Assembly: GCF_902497625.1 (NCBI RefSeq)
Contig: NZ_CABVGX010000012.1
Span: 54,355-118,354, forward strand
Length of the DNA: 64,000 nucleotides
DNA from: Pseudomonas fluorescens
GTDB lineage: Bacteria > Pseudomonadota > Gammaproteobacteria > Pseudomonadales > Pseudomonadaceae
Reading direction: 5' to 3'
Of this stretch, positions 1 through 8,002 are shown piece by piece. The position numbers and the translations under genes were made by a program. Below the pieces are notes generated by a model. The model saw only the letters and a program-made list of their open reading frames with translations, searched no databases and had not been told where the DNA came from. The first letter of the stretch is position 1. Every line of letters starts with the position of its first letter.

Positions 1-1
1 G

Positions 2-328
2 ATCGAATGGTGGATTTGTTTGAACATGCCGCCGGCGGAAATCGAAGAGATCGCCCGCTTCAAGAAGCTCACACCAGCGCAAAAAAACCTGTTGCTGTCC
101 GCCAGCAAAGAACCAGGCAAATACACCGAAGGGGTCGTACTGTCGAAGAAGCTCGAGACGCTGTTTCGGGCCGTGCCACCCAGCCTCTATCTCGCCCTGG
201 CTATGACGGAGCCCGAGGAAAAAGCCGAGCGCTGGACACTGATGCAGGAGAACAGTTGCTCAGAGTTGGAAGCGGCTTACCGGGTAGCTGAACGGATCGA
301 TAGCGCACGAGGAATAGAGCCCATATAA
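2..328 (+). CDS. conjugative transfer ATPase, VirB4/TraC-like (PFL_4706 family), 3' end only
   Basis: The reading frame is open from base 2 to the stop at 326-328, so the window cuts this gene and only its last ~108 codons are visible. The tail (PPAEIEEIARFKKLTPAQK, then YTEGVVLS, then CSELEAAYRVAERID) resembles the C-terminus of the VirB4-type ATPase that powers the type IV secretion system of PFGI-1/ICEclc-class elements. The Walker motifs lie upstream of the window. The ATG at 20 is internal and not the true start. Placement just ahead of a TraU-like gene, the PFL_4711-family gene and traG fits the usual order of this conjugation module, except that cargo (329-2400) sits between them. Assignment rests on the tail and the neighbours only. 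Confidence 0.7.
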   Translation: MEWWICLNMPPAEIEEIARFKKLTPAQKNLLLSASKEPGKYTEGVVLSKKLETLFRAVPPSLYLALAMTEPEEKAERWTLMQENSCSELEAAYRVAERIDSARGIEPI

Positions 329-366
329 GGGAGGTGTGGCGCTCCCAGCTTTGGCCAATCCGGCAG

Positions 367-1101
367 CTAGCCGTTGGACACCTTTTCAACGTAGGCATCC
401 ATGAACCAGTCAGGGACCTCATCAACCCTGAACTCAAGGTCCGTCCCATCCGTAACTTCGGCCAGCAGCACCAGATCGGCACCGGAGTTATCGAAGATGT
501 AGGCCCGGTCCGAAGCAGCAATAGCCACAGGCAGCAGGCTCAGGCAACGGCCGTAGCGCTGTACAATTTTTTCTGTGGGAACTGGGTGCCCACCTGCCGC
601 GACACGGTTCCTGACCCTGTTGATATTGATGTCAGGGTCTTCAGTTGCCACAAAGTACAGGTAGGTTCGGTATCCAGACTCTCTTGCCTTGAGCATAAAA
701 GCGATTTTGTCGTCGCTAGACATCACCGTTTCGAAGGTGAAAGACAGCTGGTCTTCGAGGAGCTTGTTCCGGATGAAGTCAGAGAGCACGGAGGCAAAAT
801 AGGAGTTCATCGCGACCGTCTGGAAATTCAGGCCGTTGCTGCTAAAGCCTATGTTGGTCGCCTCCTCATCGAGCCGGGCAGACCTGACCAGCCGATGCTC
901 CCTAATGAAACCGAGGACCTCATCACCCTCAACTTCCAGTTGAAAATCACTGAACTCCAGACGACCGCTGTCTTTGGCAGCCTTCTCGATTTCATCCGGG
1001 TTAATGTAGATACCGATCAGGTGGGAAGGGATGGCACTTTTCATCGTGCTCTTGCCGGAGCCGTTGGGTCCAGCAAAGACCCTCAACCGAGGGACAGTCA
1101 T
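367..1101 (-). CDS. zeta-type toxin / P-loop kinase
   Basis: A 244-aa P-loop protein. A Walker A motif GPNGSGKST lies at residues 11-19, directly after the first beta strand, and FTFETVMSS about 100 residues later matches the region preceding the sensor of zeta/UDP-GlcNAc kinase-like toxins. Zeta toxins phosphorylate UDP-N-acetylglucosamine and block cell-wall synthesis; that this one does so is inferred. The ATG at 1101 overlaps the stop of the upstream small gene (ATGA), a translational coupling typical of toxin-antitoxin pairs; the frame also has a TTG at 1107. It lies on the opposite strand to the conjugation genes and probably serves as an addiction or defence module of the element. Confidence 0.8.
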   Translation of the reverse strand: MTVPRLRVFAGPNGSGKSTMKSAIPSHLIGIYINPDEIEKAAKDSGRLEFSDFQLEVEGDEVLGFIREHRLVRSARLDEEATNIGFSSNGLNFQTVAMNSYFASVLSDFIRNKLLEDQLSFTFETVMSSDDKIAFMLKARESGYRTYLYFVATEDPDININRVRNRVAAGGHPVPTEKIVQRYGRCLSLLPVAIAASDRAYIFDNSGADLVLLAEVTDGTDLEFRVDEVPDWFMDAYVEKVSNG

Positions 1102-1346
1102 GAGCAACGGCGCACCTTAATGACGCCACCCAGAGTCACTTTGTGCTTGGGCTTGGCCACCCGAATGACTTTGTGCTTACCGTCAGCAGTCGTTTCAACA
1201 AGCATGCCGTTCATGACTTCCATCACACTGCGGCCGGCAGCCAGGGCGTTGATATAGGCGGTATTGATGGCGCCTTCAGCCATGACCGGGATCTTATCCT
1301 CCAGTCGGCTCACCAGATCGTCACTCAACACTCGTTTGGCTTTCAT
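1098..1346 (-). CDS. putative antitoxin partner of the zeta-type toxin
   Basis: An 82-aa protein beginning MKAKRVLSDDLVSRLEDK. The start at 1346 was chosen because GGAG stands six bases upstream; a GTG at 1358 is the alternative. The N-terminal half is predicted helical, and the C-terminus is rich in Lys, Arg and Val (KHKVTLGGVIKVRR). Its stop overlaps the toxin ATG by ATGA, so the two are translated as a pair with the small gene first, the usual antitoxin-toxin order. No characterised antitoxin family was recognised; the role is inferred from position and size. Confidence 0.65.
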   Translation of the reverse strand: MKAKRVLSDDLVSRLEDKIPVMAEGAINTAYINALAAGRSVMEVMNGMLVETTADGKHKVIRVAKPKHKVTLGGVIKVRRCS

Positions 1347-1711
1347 ATCGCGCTCCACGTTCTCAGAGCGTGCAGAATCTGCACTTAATCAGAATCTTAG
1401 CTACGTAAACCTGTTTGTAACAGGGCGAAAGCTACTTCTGTCAGCCTCCATTCTAGAGGAATGGCGTCTGGAACCATACCTTTCAAGAGATTTTCACGTT
1501 CGATGCATGACCGGTGGCATTTGAAGCAAGTGCCGCCCTTGGTGCAGCGCCCAAATAAGGGAAGCACAATCCCCCACCGAGTTGTTCAGCCGGTGGAAAA
1601 AACGCGCCAGCGAAGCGGCAATCGTTCTTAAACTGCATGGTCTGTGTCGATGCAGCCAGGTTGAGTGCAAACGGGCGATCAAGACGATGCAATCGCCCAT
1701 AAGCAACAGGG
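1347..1711. other. intergenic, no gene seen
   Basis: Several short open frames occur on both strands, but none has a good ribosome binding site or recognisable protein features. The stretch should hold the promoter of the toxin-antitoxin pair, which is transcribed leftwards from about 1360-1420. No strong hairpin with a T-run was noticed. Confidence 0.5.
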
Positions 1712-1969
1712 TTACTGTGACACGCTCCGAAGCCGTTGCTGAATTCTCAACAGAAAACCGGCTTCGAAGGCATCTTGGCAGTCACCGACAGGAAAGGTCT
1801 TGCGCGTTTGCGCCAGTTCCCACCACAAAGGAATATCGGTCGTTGCCTCAAGCCAAGCCTGGGCACATTGCACACCACGCTCGATCATCGGCGAAAATTC
1901 GCTGCCCCAAGGTGTCAGAAGACTTGGGCAATCATCCGCCGCGGGAATTGAAATGTAGTTTTCGTCCAT
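1712..1969 (-). CDS. small conserved-looking protein of unknown function
   Basis: An 85-aa protein beginning MDENYISIPAADDCPSLLTP. The ATG at 1969 has AGGG five bases upstream; an in-frame GTG at 1975 is the alternative. It is acidic and tryptophan-containing (QAWLEATTDIPLWWELAQT) with no signal peptide and no membrane segment. It loosely recalls small Pseudomonas proteins annotated as QslA-like (LasR antiactivator) domains, but that is memory of a family look, not a demonstrated match. It lies divergent from the XRE regulator at 2139, so the two may share a regulatory region. Confidence 0.55.
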   Translation of the reverse strand: MDENYISIPAADDCPSLLTPWGSEFSPMIERGVQCAQAWLEATTDIPLWWELAQTRKTFPVGDCQDAFEAGFLLRIQQRLRSVSQ

Positions 1970-2107
1970 ACGCACCCTAGATTTCTGATTTTATTGTTAG
2001 ACACTGGACCCAGCCTCGAAATCTTAACGACACCAAATGAACGCTCGATAACAGGCATGGGCACCAAATGTCCTAATTCAATGCCAATGTAGACTATATC
2101 CCGTGGA

Positions 2108-2136
2108 TTGAGAGTCCCTCAAGGCGCAATTTGCGC
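2108..2136. promoter_or_regulatory. two inverted repeats upstream of the XRE regulator, probable auto-operator
   Basis: TTGAG-N5-CTCAA occupies 2108-2122 and GCGCAA-T-TTGCGC occupies 2124-2136, ending two bases before the regulator ATG at 2139. A -10-like TATAT lies just upstream, in ACTATATCC near 2092-2100. XRE repressors commonly bind such palindromes over their own promoter. The second repeat also replaces any usual ribosome binding site, so translation of the regulator may be weak. Confidence 0.5.
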
Positions 2137-2138
2137 GC

Positions 2139-2393
2139 ATGACTCAAGACTACGAACAACTTCGTCTGCAACTGGCGGAGAACATCCGCTGGATGCGGCG
2201 CGTAAAGAACCTTACCCAGGAGCAGCTGGCGCTCATGGCCGAGGTGGATCGCACCTACGTCAGCCAAATCGAACGATGCGCGGGCAACCCCTCGCTGTTG
2301 GTCCTGTGCAAACTCGCCAATATTTTCGAAATCACCACAGATCAACTACTTGTAGACCCCGATACCCTGCGCAGCTCCCTTCACGTCAAATAA
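2139..2393 (+). CDS. XRE-family helix-turn-helix regulator
   Basis: An 84-aa protein that is almost entirely one HTH_3 domain. The core runs LAENIRWMRRVKNLTQEQLA, then VDRTYVSQIERCAGNPSL, then LCKLANIFEITTDQLL. Such single-domain Cro/C1-type proteins regulate mobile-element, restriction-modification or toxin-antitoxin genes. The ATG follows directly on a 13-bp palindrome, suggesting autoregulation. The gene it controls is not evident: the divergent small gene (1712-1969) and the conjugation genes downstream (from 2499) are the nearest candidates. Confidence 0.85.
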   Translation: MTQDYEQLRLQLAENIRWMRRVKNLTQEQLALMAEVDRTYVSQIERCAGNPSLLVLCKLANIFEITTDQLLVDPDTLRSSLHVK

Positions 2394-2498
2394 TAGTCCC
2401 ACGCCTCACAAATCCGATAGATCCGCCTTCATAATTCCCACTGACAGTCTTCAGTCCCTAACCGAACCTGCCCAGGCCATACACCGAGAGCCTGGATA

Positions 2499-3455
2499 AT
2501 GCCTGTTGCCTGCTCGTCACTTCCGCCCACAAAACTACGGCCCTTGGCGCTAAGCATTCTGCTGGCGTGCGGCCTAAGCATGGCGCTGGACACCGTCAGC
2601 ATCACCTCCTCCGTGCTTTCGCCAAACTGTCTCGAATACAGGGTCGTCGGTATTTGTTTCTGGCTCCTCTGCACGCCCTTCGGCTGCACAGTCAAAACCT
2701 CGACCAAGGTTCGTCATTTCATTCCTGAACTGGTCGTCTCGAGCTACGCCACCACCGGCAATAACCCCTGGACCGAGATGACCACCCTCTCCGCTCCCAT
2801 CAGCGGTGCAGAAGGTGGCGGCAACCTGATCACGCCGAACGCCCGCCGCGACAACCTGCCTCGATTCAAGAACGTTGATGGCATCGGCCACCCCGGTGGC
2901 TGGGTCGCAACGCAACTGGCTTCGCAATCCGGCTATGCCTGCGCCAGCGGTGCAACTGCATTAATGCCTTACTACCTGAGTACCCTGGACTCACTGGCCT
3001 GGCGCCATGGCATCCCAGAAAGTTTCTACCCCGAATCGCTCATGCCGGGGATCCGTGAAATTGGTCGTCAGGTCTCGGGAAACATGTGGGGCAACGTTTA
3101 TCCCCGGCAGGGCTTTCTGGTACAGCCCGACGATTTCAAGGCGGCCGCAGTCATGGCGCAACGCGCCGGCGATGTGATTACCCACAACTGGCAGCCGCAT
3201 GTGTACTTACCACTCACGCCCGCCAAACGCGACGGCTACTGGCCGCCTGGCCCGATCGTTGAAAACGACGCTTCGACCCACAAATGGCAATTGCTCTACC
3301 CCCAGGTGCAGCCCACGTGCGCCATCTTCCCCAGCGATCCGGTACAGAGCGCGGATGGCGGCTACGCCTGGTCGCTGTGGCGTCCCTATAGCTGCTGCAA
3401 ACGTGAGGGACAGACCTTCCTGTTCAGCATCGACTTCGAAGGAGGTGCTTCATGA
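2499..3455 (+). CDS. integrating conjugative element protein, TraU-like (PFL_4710 family)
   Basis: A 318-aa exported protein with a hydrophobic N-terminal signal (LALSILLACGLSMALDT). It is cysteine-rich (CLEYRVVGICFWLLC and later CC) and rich in aromatic residues, as in TraU-type proteins that help assemble conjugative pili and the mating pair in the periplasm. The stop overlaps the next gene's start (ATGA at 3452-3455), so the pair is coupled. In related elements a small PFL_4709-family gene usually precedes it; here the upstream position is taken by the cargo block ending with the XRE gene, and no such gene was seen. Confidence 0.8.
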   Translation: MPVACSSLPPTKLRPLALSILLACGLSMALDTVSITSSVLSPNCLEYRVVGICFWLLCTPFGCTVKTSTKVRHFIPELVVSSYATTGNNPWTEMTTLSAPISGAEGGGNLITPNARRDNLPRFKNVDGIGHPGGWVATQLASQSGYACASGATALMPYYLSTLDSLAWRHGIPESFYPESLMPGIREIGRQVSGNMWGNVYPRQGFLVQPDDFKAAAVMAQRAGDVITHNWQPHVYLPLTPAKRDGYWPPGPIVENDASTHKWQLLYPQVQPTCAIFPSDPVQSADGGYAWSLWRPYSCCKREGQTFLFSIDFEGGAS

Positions 3456-4834
3456 GTCGGCTTCTCGCGCGGCCCTGGTTGGGCACGATGAGTCTGTTGC
3501 TCTGTGGACTGCTCGCCATTGCCACACATGCCTACGCCGCCGAGGGCGATTACCGTCTGGGTACTCAAGGTGAAGTACTCGACGACCGAGTGATGTACAC
3601 CATTGGTGGCGGCTCGGCAGTGGGCTCACCGAGCTCGCTCTATCGACCCAGCGGTCTCGGCGTCGGCGGCTCCTGGCGAGCGAACATGATGTGCGGAAAC
3701 ATGAGCCTCACCAACACCCTGCAAAACCAGCTGAACGGCGTCACCGAAGGTTTCCAGCAGATCATGGGCAGCATCGTGCAGAACGCGACCCAAGCGGTGA
3801 TGTCGCTGCCGGCGTTGATCATCCAGCGCGCCAACCCCGGTCTGTATGAGTTGCTCAGTAACGGGGTGATGCAAGGTCGGATCGACTTCGACCGCTCCAA
3901 GCTAACCTGCCAGGCCATGGCCGAAAAGATGGCGGATAAGGTCGGTCAAGCCGGCTGGGGTGCGCTGGCCAAAAACCAGGAGATGCAGGGCAATCTGGAG
4001 CAAACCGGAGGTGATGCGGTGGCAGCGGTGAAAAACACCGAGGCCCATAACGGCAACAATGGGGTGTCCTGGGTCGGCGGTTCGAAGGCCGGAGGTAACG
4101 GACAGACGCCCATTCGGGTGACCGCCGACGTGGTCCGCGCAGGCTATAACCTGCTGCATAACCGTACGGTGGATGACAGTGCCTCGATCAGTAGCAGTGA
4201 TTGCCTGGGAGGGGCTATTTGCCAGACATGGGCTTTGCCCCAAGAGGAGTCCGACTGGGCCGTTCGGGTGTTGGGCGAGAGCGAAGTCGCGACCTGCGAC
4301 AGCTGCGAAACTCTGCGTGCGACCGCTGGCAGCGGACTGACGCCGCTGATCCAGGAGGCCTATAACGAGCGCCTCAAGGCCCTGCAAGGGCTATTGTCTG
4401 GCTCTCTGCCGCCTACCCCTGACAACCTGGCGAAAGCCTCCAGCCCGATGCTGCCGGTGACCCGTGGTGTGGTCGAAGCCCTGCGTGACGACCCCGATCA
4501 GGACCTGTTGGCGCGGCGCCTGGCCAGTGAGACGGCCTTGTCCAGTGTGCTCGACAAAGCGTTGCTGCTACTGCGCACCCTGCTGGCGGGCAGTCACGAA
4601 CCGAACATCGCCTCAGCCGAGCCGGCACAGAGCGCCTTGACGAAAAACATCGACACCCTGGAGCGCGAAATACGCCTGCTGCAGACCGAACTGCAGGTCC
4701 GGCAGATGCTGGCCACCAACACCGCCAGCCTGGTGCTCGACCGGCATGCCGGTGGTGCCGACGCATCGCGTACCGTCGAGCAAGGCGACCCCGAGCCCGG
4801 TCGACTCAATGATGCTGACGCCAGGCGCAAGTGA
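3452..4834 (+). CDS. integrating conjugative element protein, PFL_4711 family
   Basis: A 460-aa exported protein with a signal peptide (MSLLLCGLLAIATHAYAAEG) followed by a Gly/Ser-rich mature part and a long helical C-terminus (about 380-440, SALTKNIDTLEREIRLLQTE) that could form a coiled coil. It matches the periplasmic protein encoded between the TraU-like and TraG genes in PFGI-1/ICEclc-type conjugation systems. It overlaps the preceding gene by four bases and is followed after three bases by a small membrane gene, so it is mid-operon. The molecular role in this family is not established. Confidence 0.8.
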   Translation: MSRLLARPWLGTMSLLLCGLLAIATHAYAAEGDYRLGTQGEVLDDRVMYTIGGGSAVGSPSSLYRPSGLGVGGSWRANMMCGNMSLTNTLQNQLNGVTEGFQQIMGSIVQNATQAVMSLPALIIQRANPGLYELLSNGVMQGRIDFDRSKLTCQAMAEKMADKVGQAGWGALAKNQEMQGNLEQTGGDAVAAVKNTEAHNGNNGVSWVGGSKAGGNGQTPIRVTADVVRAGYNLLHNRTVDDSASISSSDCLGGAICQTWALPQEESDWAVRVLGESEVATCDSCETLRATAGSGLTPLIQEAYNERLKALQGLLSGSLPPTPDNLAKASSPMLPVTRGVVEALRDDPDQDLLARRLASETALSSVLDKALLLLRTLLAGSHEPNIASAEPAQSALTKNIDTLEREIRLLQTELQVRQMLATNTASLVLDRHAGGADASRTVEQGDPEPGRLNDADARRK

Positions 4835-4837
4835 GCC

Positions 4838-5146
4838 ATGAAACGCTCACCGCTATTCACTTTGCTTTCAAGTCTGGGGATTGCCGCAGTGATGATCCTG
4901 ACCGCTGCACTGGTCGCATGGATCGGCCGCACTGCGCTAGGTAGTTTCGAGGCCTGGCAGCAGGCATTCGAATCCGTACGACCCTATCTGCGGGGGTGGC
5001 GTGCCCTGCTCTACGGCGCCCTCTTTGCGCTCTGGTGGGATCTGCTTCAGCGCTACCGACATCGACCCCAGGATCGACTGCGCGTGAAACGCATCGGGAC
5101 ATTAGGGCTCGTGCTCTTTACCTGCGTCGAACTCACCCGACTGTGA
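4838..5146 (+). CDS. small inner-membrane protein of the conjugation operon
   Basis: A 102-aa protein with two strongly hydrophobic segments, LLSSLGIAAVMILTAALVAWIG near residues 10-32 and ALLYGALFALWWDLL near 54-70, then a basic stretch (RYRHRPQDRLRVKR) and a further hydrophobic tail. The start lies three bases after the previous stop, and traG follows after ten bases. Similar small genes occupy this slot in related elements. Its function is unknown; an accessory role at the membrane with TraG is likely from position. Confidence 0.7.
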   Translation: MKRSPLFTLLSSLGIAAVMILTAALVAWIGRTALGSFEAWQQAFESVRPYLRGWRALLYGALFALWWDLLQRYRHRPQDRLRVKRIGTLGLVLFTCVELTRL

Positions 5147-5156
5147 GGTCACCACC

Positions 5157-6713
5157 ATGCTCCTGAGCACCAACAGCTACCTGGAATTTTACCTCTCCCT
5201 GCTGGCCTGGATCATTAACAACGGACTCTGGAGCGTCCTGTCCGACACCGGGCTGTTTGCCGCGCCCTTCGGCGCGATCATCCTCCAGGAATGGCTGTCA
5301 GCCCGTCAGCAAGGCGCGGATGAGGGAAACAAGGGATTGCTCTCGGTGCCGCGGATCGAGAACCGGTTGTGGCTGGCCTACATCGTCGTATTGTTCGGCT
5401 GCGCGCCGGTCTTTCCGTTGAGCCTCTCGTCAATGACGTTCGATGATGCGGCAAGTCAGCGCTGCGGCGTAAGTGTGGCCAAGCCAGCGGAAACCGCCTG
5501 GGGGACGACCTTCAATACCATCGGCGAACGCTCCGCCAACGTACCGATCTGGTGGTTTCTAGTGCATGCCTTGAGCAAAGGGGTAACCGCCGCAGCCACC
5601 GCCTCCATTCCCTGCGCACCGGATATTCGGCAGATGCGCATGGAGATCGACAGCTCGCGTATCAACAGCCAGGTACTGCTGCAGGAAGTCGCCGACTTCA
5701 CCCGCGACTGTTATGGCTATTCCCGTTCTCGGTTGTTTACCAATCGCCCGCAACTGGACAAGGCACAAAGTCACGACGCGTCCTGGATCGGCTCAAGCTA
5801 TCTTCTCGACACGCCCGGCTACTACGACACGGATCGTTCACGCACACCGCGAATCAGTTGGCCGTATGACGAAAGCCGCGATGTTTCCTTGCCGCGGCTG
5901 GAGAATGGCGCGGGCTACCCCACTTGCAAGCAGTGGTGGAGCGACAGCGGTGTTGGCTTGCTCGAGCGGTTGATCCAGCAGGTTGATCCCTCTCTGCTGA
6001 CTCAGCTGAAAGGTTGGCTGACTGGCCGCTCGAGCAACGAGATCGAGGATGCCACCCTGCGCGAACTGGTCAGTCCGCGCCAGCAATCGATGTCCATGTC
6101 GCCCGGACAGGTGTACCAGGACTATGGTTCCAGCGCTCGTGGCGGCTCGATCAATCAGGGGCTTAATAACCTGGCCACCAATACCGGCTTGGCCCTCGGC
6201 TCCTTCAGCAACTTCCCGGCGATGAATGCGCTACGCGCCGCCCTGCCGATGGTGCAGGCTTTCCTGATCATGGGCATCATCATCAGCTTGCCGCTGATCT
6301 TGCTGGTCAGTACCTATCAGTTGAAGACCGTCATGACCGTGACGTTCGCGCTGTTCACCTTACACATGCTGACCTTCTGGTGGGAACTAGCGCGTTGGGT
6401 CGACTCCAGCATGCTCGATACCCTGTACAACCAGGTTTCGGCTTCCAATCAGGTGCTGTTGTCGCTGCCCACATCCGGGTTTATGGATGGGACTGTCACC
6501 GCGCAGGTGATCGAGTACGTGATGGGGGCGATGTTCATCGTGCTGCCGATGGTTTTTCTAGCCACCATGAGTTGGGCCGGATATAGCGTAGGTTCAGGCG
6601 TAGAAGGAATGCTCAGCAGGGGAACCCACGCAGCACAGACAGCGAGCTCTAACGGAACCTCTCAGTTGATGAGCGGTGCAAGAATTGTTTCGGGTAAATC
6701 GAGCTCAAAATAA
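5157..6713 (+). CDS. TraG N-terminal domain conjugation protein
   Basis: A 518-aa polytopic membrane protein corresponding to the TraG-N domain used in mating-pair stabilisation and pilus assembly. Hydrophobic segments are visible near residues 8-40 (LSLLAWIINNGLWSVL), 80-100 (LWLAYIVVLFGCAPVF), 370-420 (AFLIMGIIISLPLILLVSTY) and 460-490 (GAMFIVLPMVFLATMSW), with a large periplasmic loop between the second and third. It lacks the long C-terminal half of F-plasmid TraG, as is normal in ICE versions. It is the last gene of the rightward conjugation operon; the next gene is on the other strand, eight bases away. Confidence 0.85.
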   Translation: MLLSTNSYLEFYLSLLAWIINNGLWSVLSDTGLFAAPFGAIILQEWLSARQQGADEGNKGLLSVPRIENRLWLAYIVVLFGCAPVFPLSLSSMTFDDAASQRCGVSVAKPAETAWGTTFNTIGERSANVPIWWFLVHALSKGVTAAATASIPCAPDIRQMRMEIDSSRINSQVLLQEVADFTRDCYGYSRSRLFTNRPQLDKAQSHDASWIGSSYLLDTPGYYDTDRSRTPRISWPYDESRDVSLPRLENGAGYPTCKQWWSDSGVGLLERLIQQVDPSLLTQLKGWLTGRSSNEIEDATLRELVSPRQQSMSMSPGQVYQDYGSSARGGSINQGLNNLATNTGLALGSFSNFPAMNALRAALPMVQAFLIMGIIISLPLILLVSTYQLKTVMTVTFALFTLHMLTFWWELARWVDSSMLDTLYNQVSASNQVLLSLPTSGFMDGTVTAQVIEYVMGAMFIVLPMVFLATMSWAGYSVGSGVEGMLSRGTHAAQTASSNGTSQLMSGARIVSGKSSSK

Positions 6714-6721
6714 CCAAGAGG

Positions 6722-7087
6722 CTACTTCAGAGAACCCCATTTATCGTACCGCTCAGGCCAAGACGTTCTATGCACTGGATCATCGATATCGTCAATACCT
6801 GGAGTGTCTGAATCTTGAATTGGGATAGCTGCTAATACGACGATTGTGCACATCAGCACAAACAACCAGAAGCTAACAAAAATAAATGCTCCGAGCAGAG
6901 CCAACTTGGCAGCCAGAAAACTCCCGCGAACAAGAATTTTATCTGCGGGCATACCTACCGTCTCCGCACGCTCAACCACGCGGGATTCAAACGTTTTCAA
7001 CCTGCGGTAACCACGCTTCACCGACATACCACAGACGTACGCCCAGCGGTGGACACGTGAACTCTGAACAGGTTGCTGAATCGGCAT
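6722..7087 (-). CDS. DUF3742 family ICE protein
   Basis: A 121-aa protein with a basic N-terminus (KRGYRRLKTFESRVVERAE), one long hydrophobic segment (LALLGAFIFVSFWLFVLMCTIVV region, about residues 60-85) and an acidic, proline-containing tail with PERYDKWG near the end. This layout and position, convergent with traG, match the DUF3742 family found in PFGI-1/ICEclc-class elements. It is probably an inner-membrane protein; its role is unknown. Confidence 0.8.
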   Translation of the reverse strand: MPIQQPVQSSRVHRWAYVCGMSVKRGYRRLKTFESRVVERAETVGMPADKILVRGSFLAAKLALLGAFIFVSFWLFVLMCTIVVLAAIPIQDSDTPGIDDIDDPVHRTSWPERYDKWGSLK

Positions 7088-7542
7088 GGTCTCGCCCTCT
7101 TCTGAGCGTTTTCATGGTTGAGACAAGAGCAATAGCGTACTACTGAAATCGGCCCGTGCCTGACCGTTTATCAGTTTGCCCCAGCCGAAAAATCTTCACT
7201 GGAAGACAGAAGACAAGCTCCGTGAAACAGCGTCTCTACAGTCATTGACCCATACAAATCGTCCAGTTAAATACAAGGTACGGATCGCTGTTATCGACAG
7301 CACTTTCCCAGGTAGTCAGAACCTTCAAGGCTACGTCACTTCGATGATGGCTCTCCCCAAGTGCGATTAGCGTTCGGTAGCTCGCACGGTGACCGTTTCT
7401 ACGGTGATGAACGCCTACTGCTCTCCTGAGCGCCTTTCGAGCTCTGCTCGTCAGGAAAACCTTCTTGATTTTCTTCAACCCACTGCGGGGAAATTTTTCC
7501 CGCACGGGACAGGTTTCTTCGCGTTTTCAACGGAGACATACC
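7088..7542. other. intergenic between the DUF3742 gene and the accessory operon
   Basis: No convincing gene: the open frames present on both strands lack plausible start signals and protein-like composition. The stretch lies between diverging genes and should contain the promoters of the DUF3742 gene (leftward) and of the 7543 gene (rightward). Confidence 0.5.
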
Positions 7543-7872
7543 ATGCCCGACTCACTTACACCGGAAACACTGAACACCCTTCGGTTGCCCATCGTGTTCA
7601 CACCTGGCGCGTGGCAACGCGCAGTACAGCTCGAGCGTTCCGATCACGCTGGGAAGCTGCAGATCGATCGGTTGAGCCACGTATTGCGCGCAGCCTTCGA
7701 AGCCCACCTGGCCTATCCACAAAAGCCCTATGTGCTGTTCGAGGTAGTCCACATTGAACCAACCGATCACTTCGACCACGACCCGTTGCTGCAATTGAGT
7801 CTCAGCCTACTCCAAGAACCGGGTCAGCCTGGCGCCTTACTGATAGCGCTTACAGGAGAACACCAGCGCTAA
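7543..7872 (+). CDS. ICE accessory protein of unknown function
   Basis: A 109-aa soluble acidic protein beginning MPDSLTPETLNTLRLPIVFT. The start at 7543 is supported by GGAGA seven bases upstream. There is no signal or membrane segment; the middle is helical with HVLRAAFEAHL and then VLFEVVHIEPTDHFDHDPLL. Its place just upstream of an ardC-like gene in the ICE accessory block suggests a role in transfer or establishment, but nothing in the sequence shows a function. Confidence 0.7.
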   Translation: MPDSLTPETLNTLRLPIVFTPGAWQRAVQLERSDHAGKLQIDRLSHVLRAAFEAHLAYPQKPYVLFEVVHIEPTDHFDHDPLLQLSLSLLQEPGQPGALLIALTGEHQR

Positions 7873-8002
7873 GCGCAATTGGCGGCGCCCACCTCCACAT
7901 TCGGACGGCATGCAGGCCTGCATCAATCCAGCCCATCACCCACCGGGGAACTCTCCCCCGGCGGGCAAGGCGTTCCTCCATTTTTCTCTCGAGGAAATTG
8001 CC

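Noticed and set aside
334..1257. 307-aa plus-strand open frame over the toxin-antitoxin pair
   Set aside because: It is the antisense shadow of the zeta-type toxin gene; composition is not protein-like and there is no ribosome binding site.
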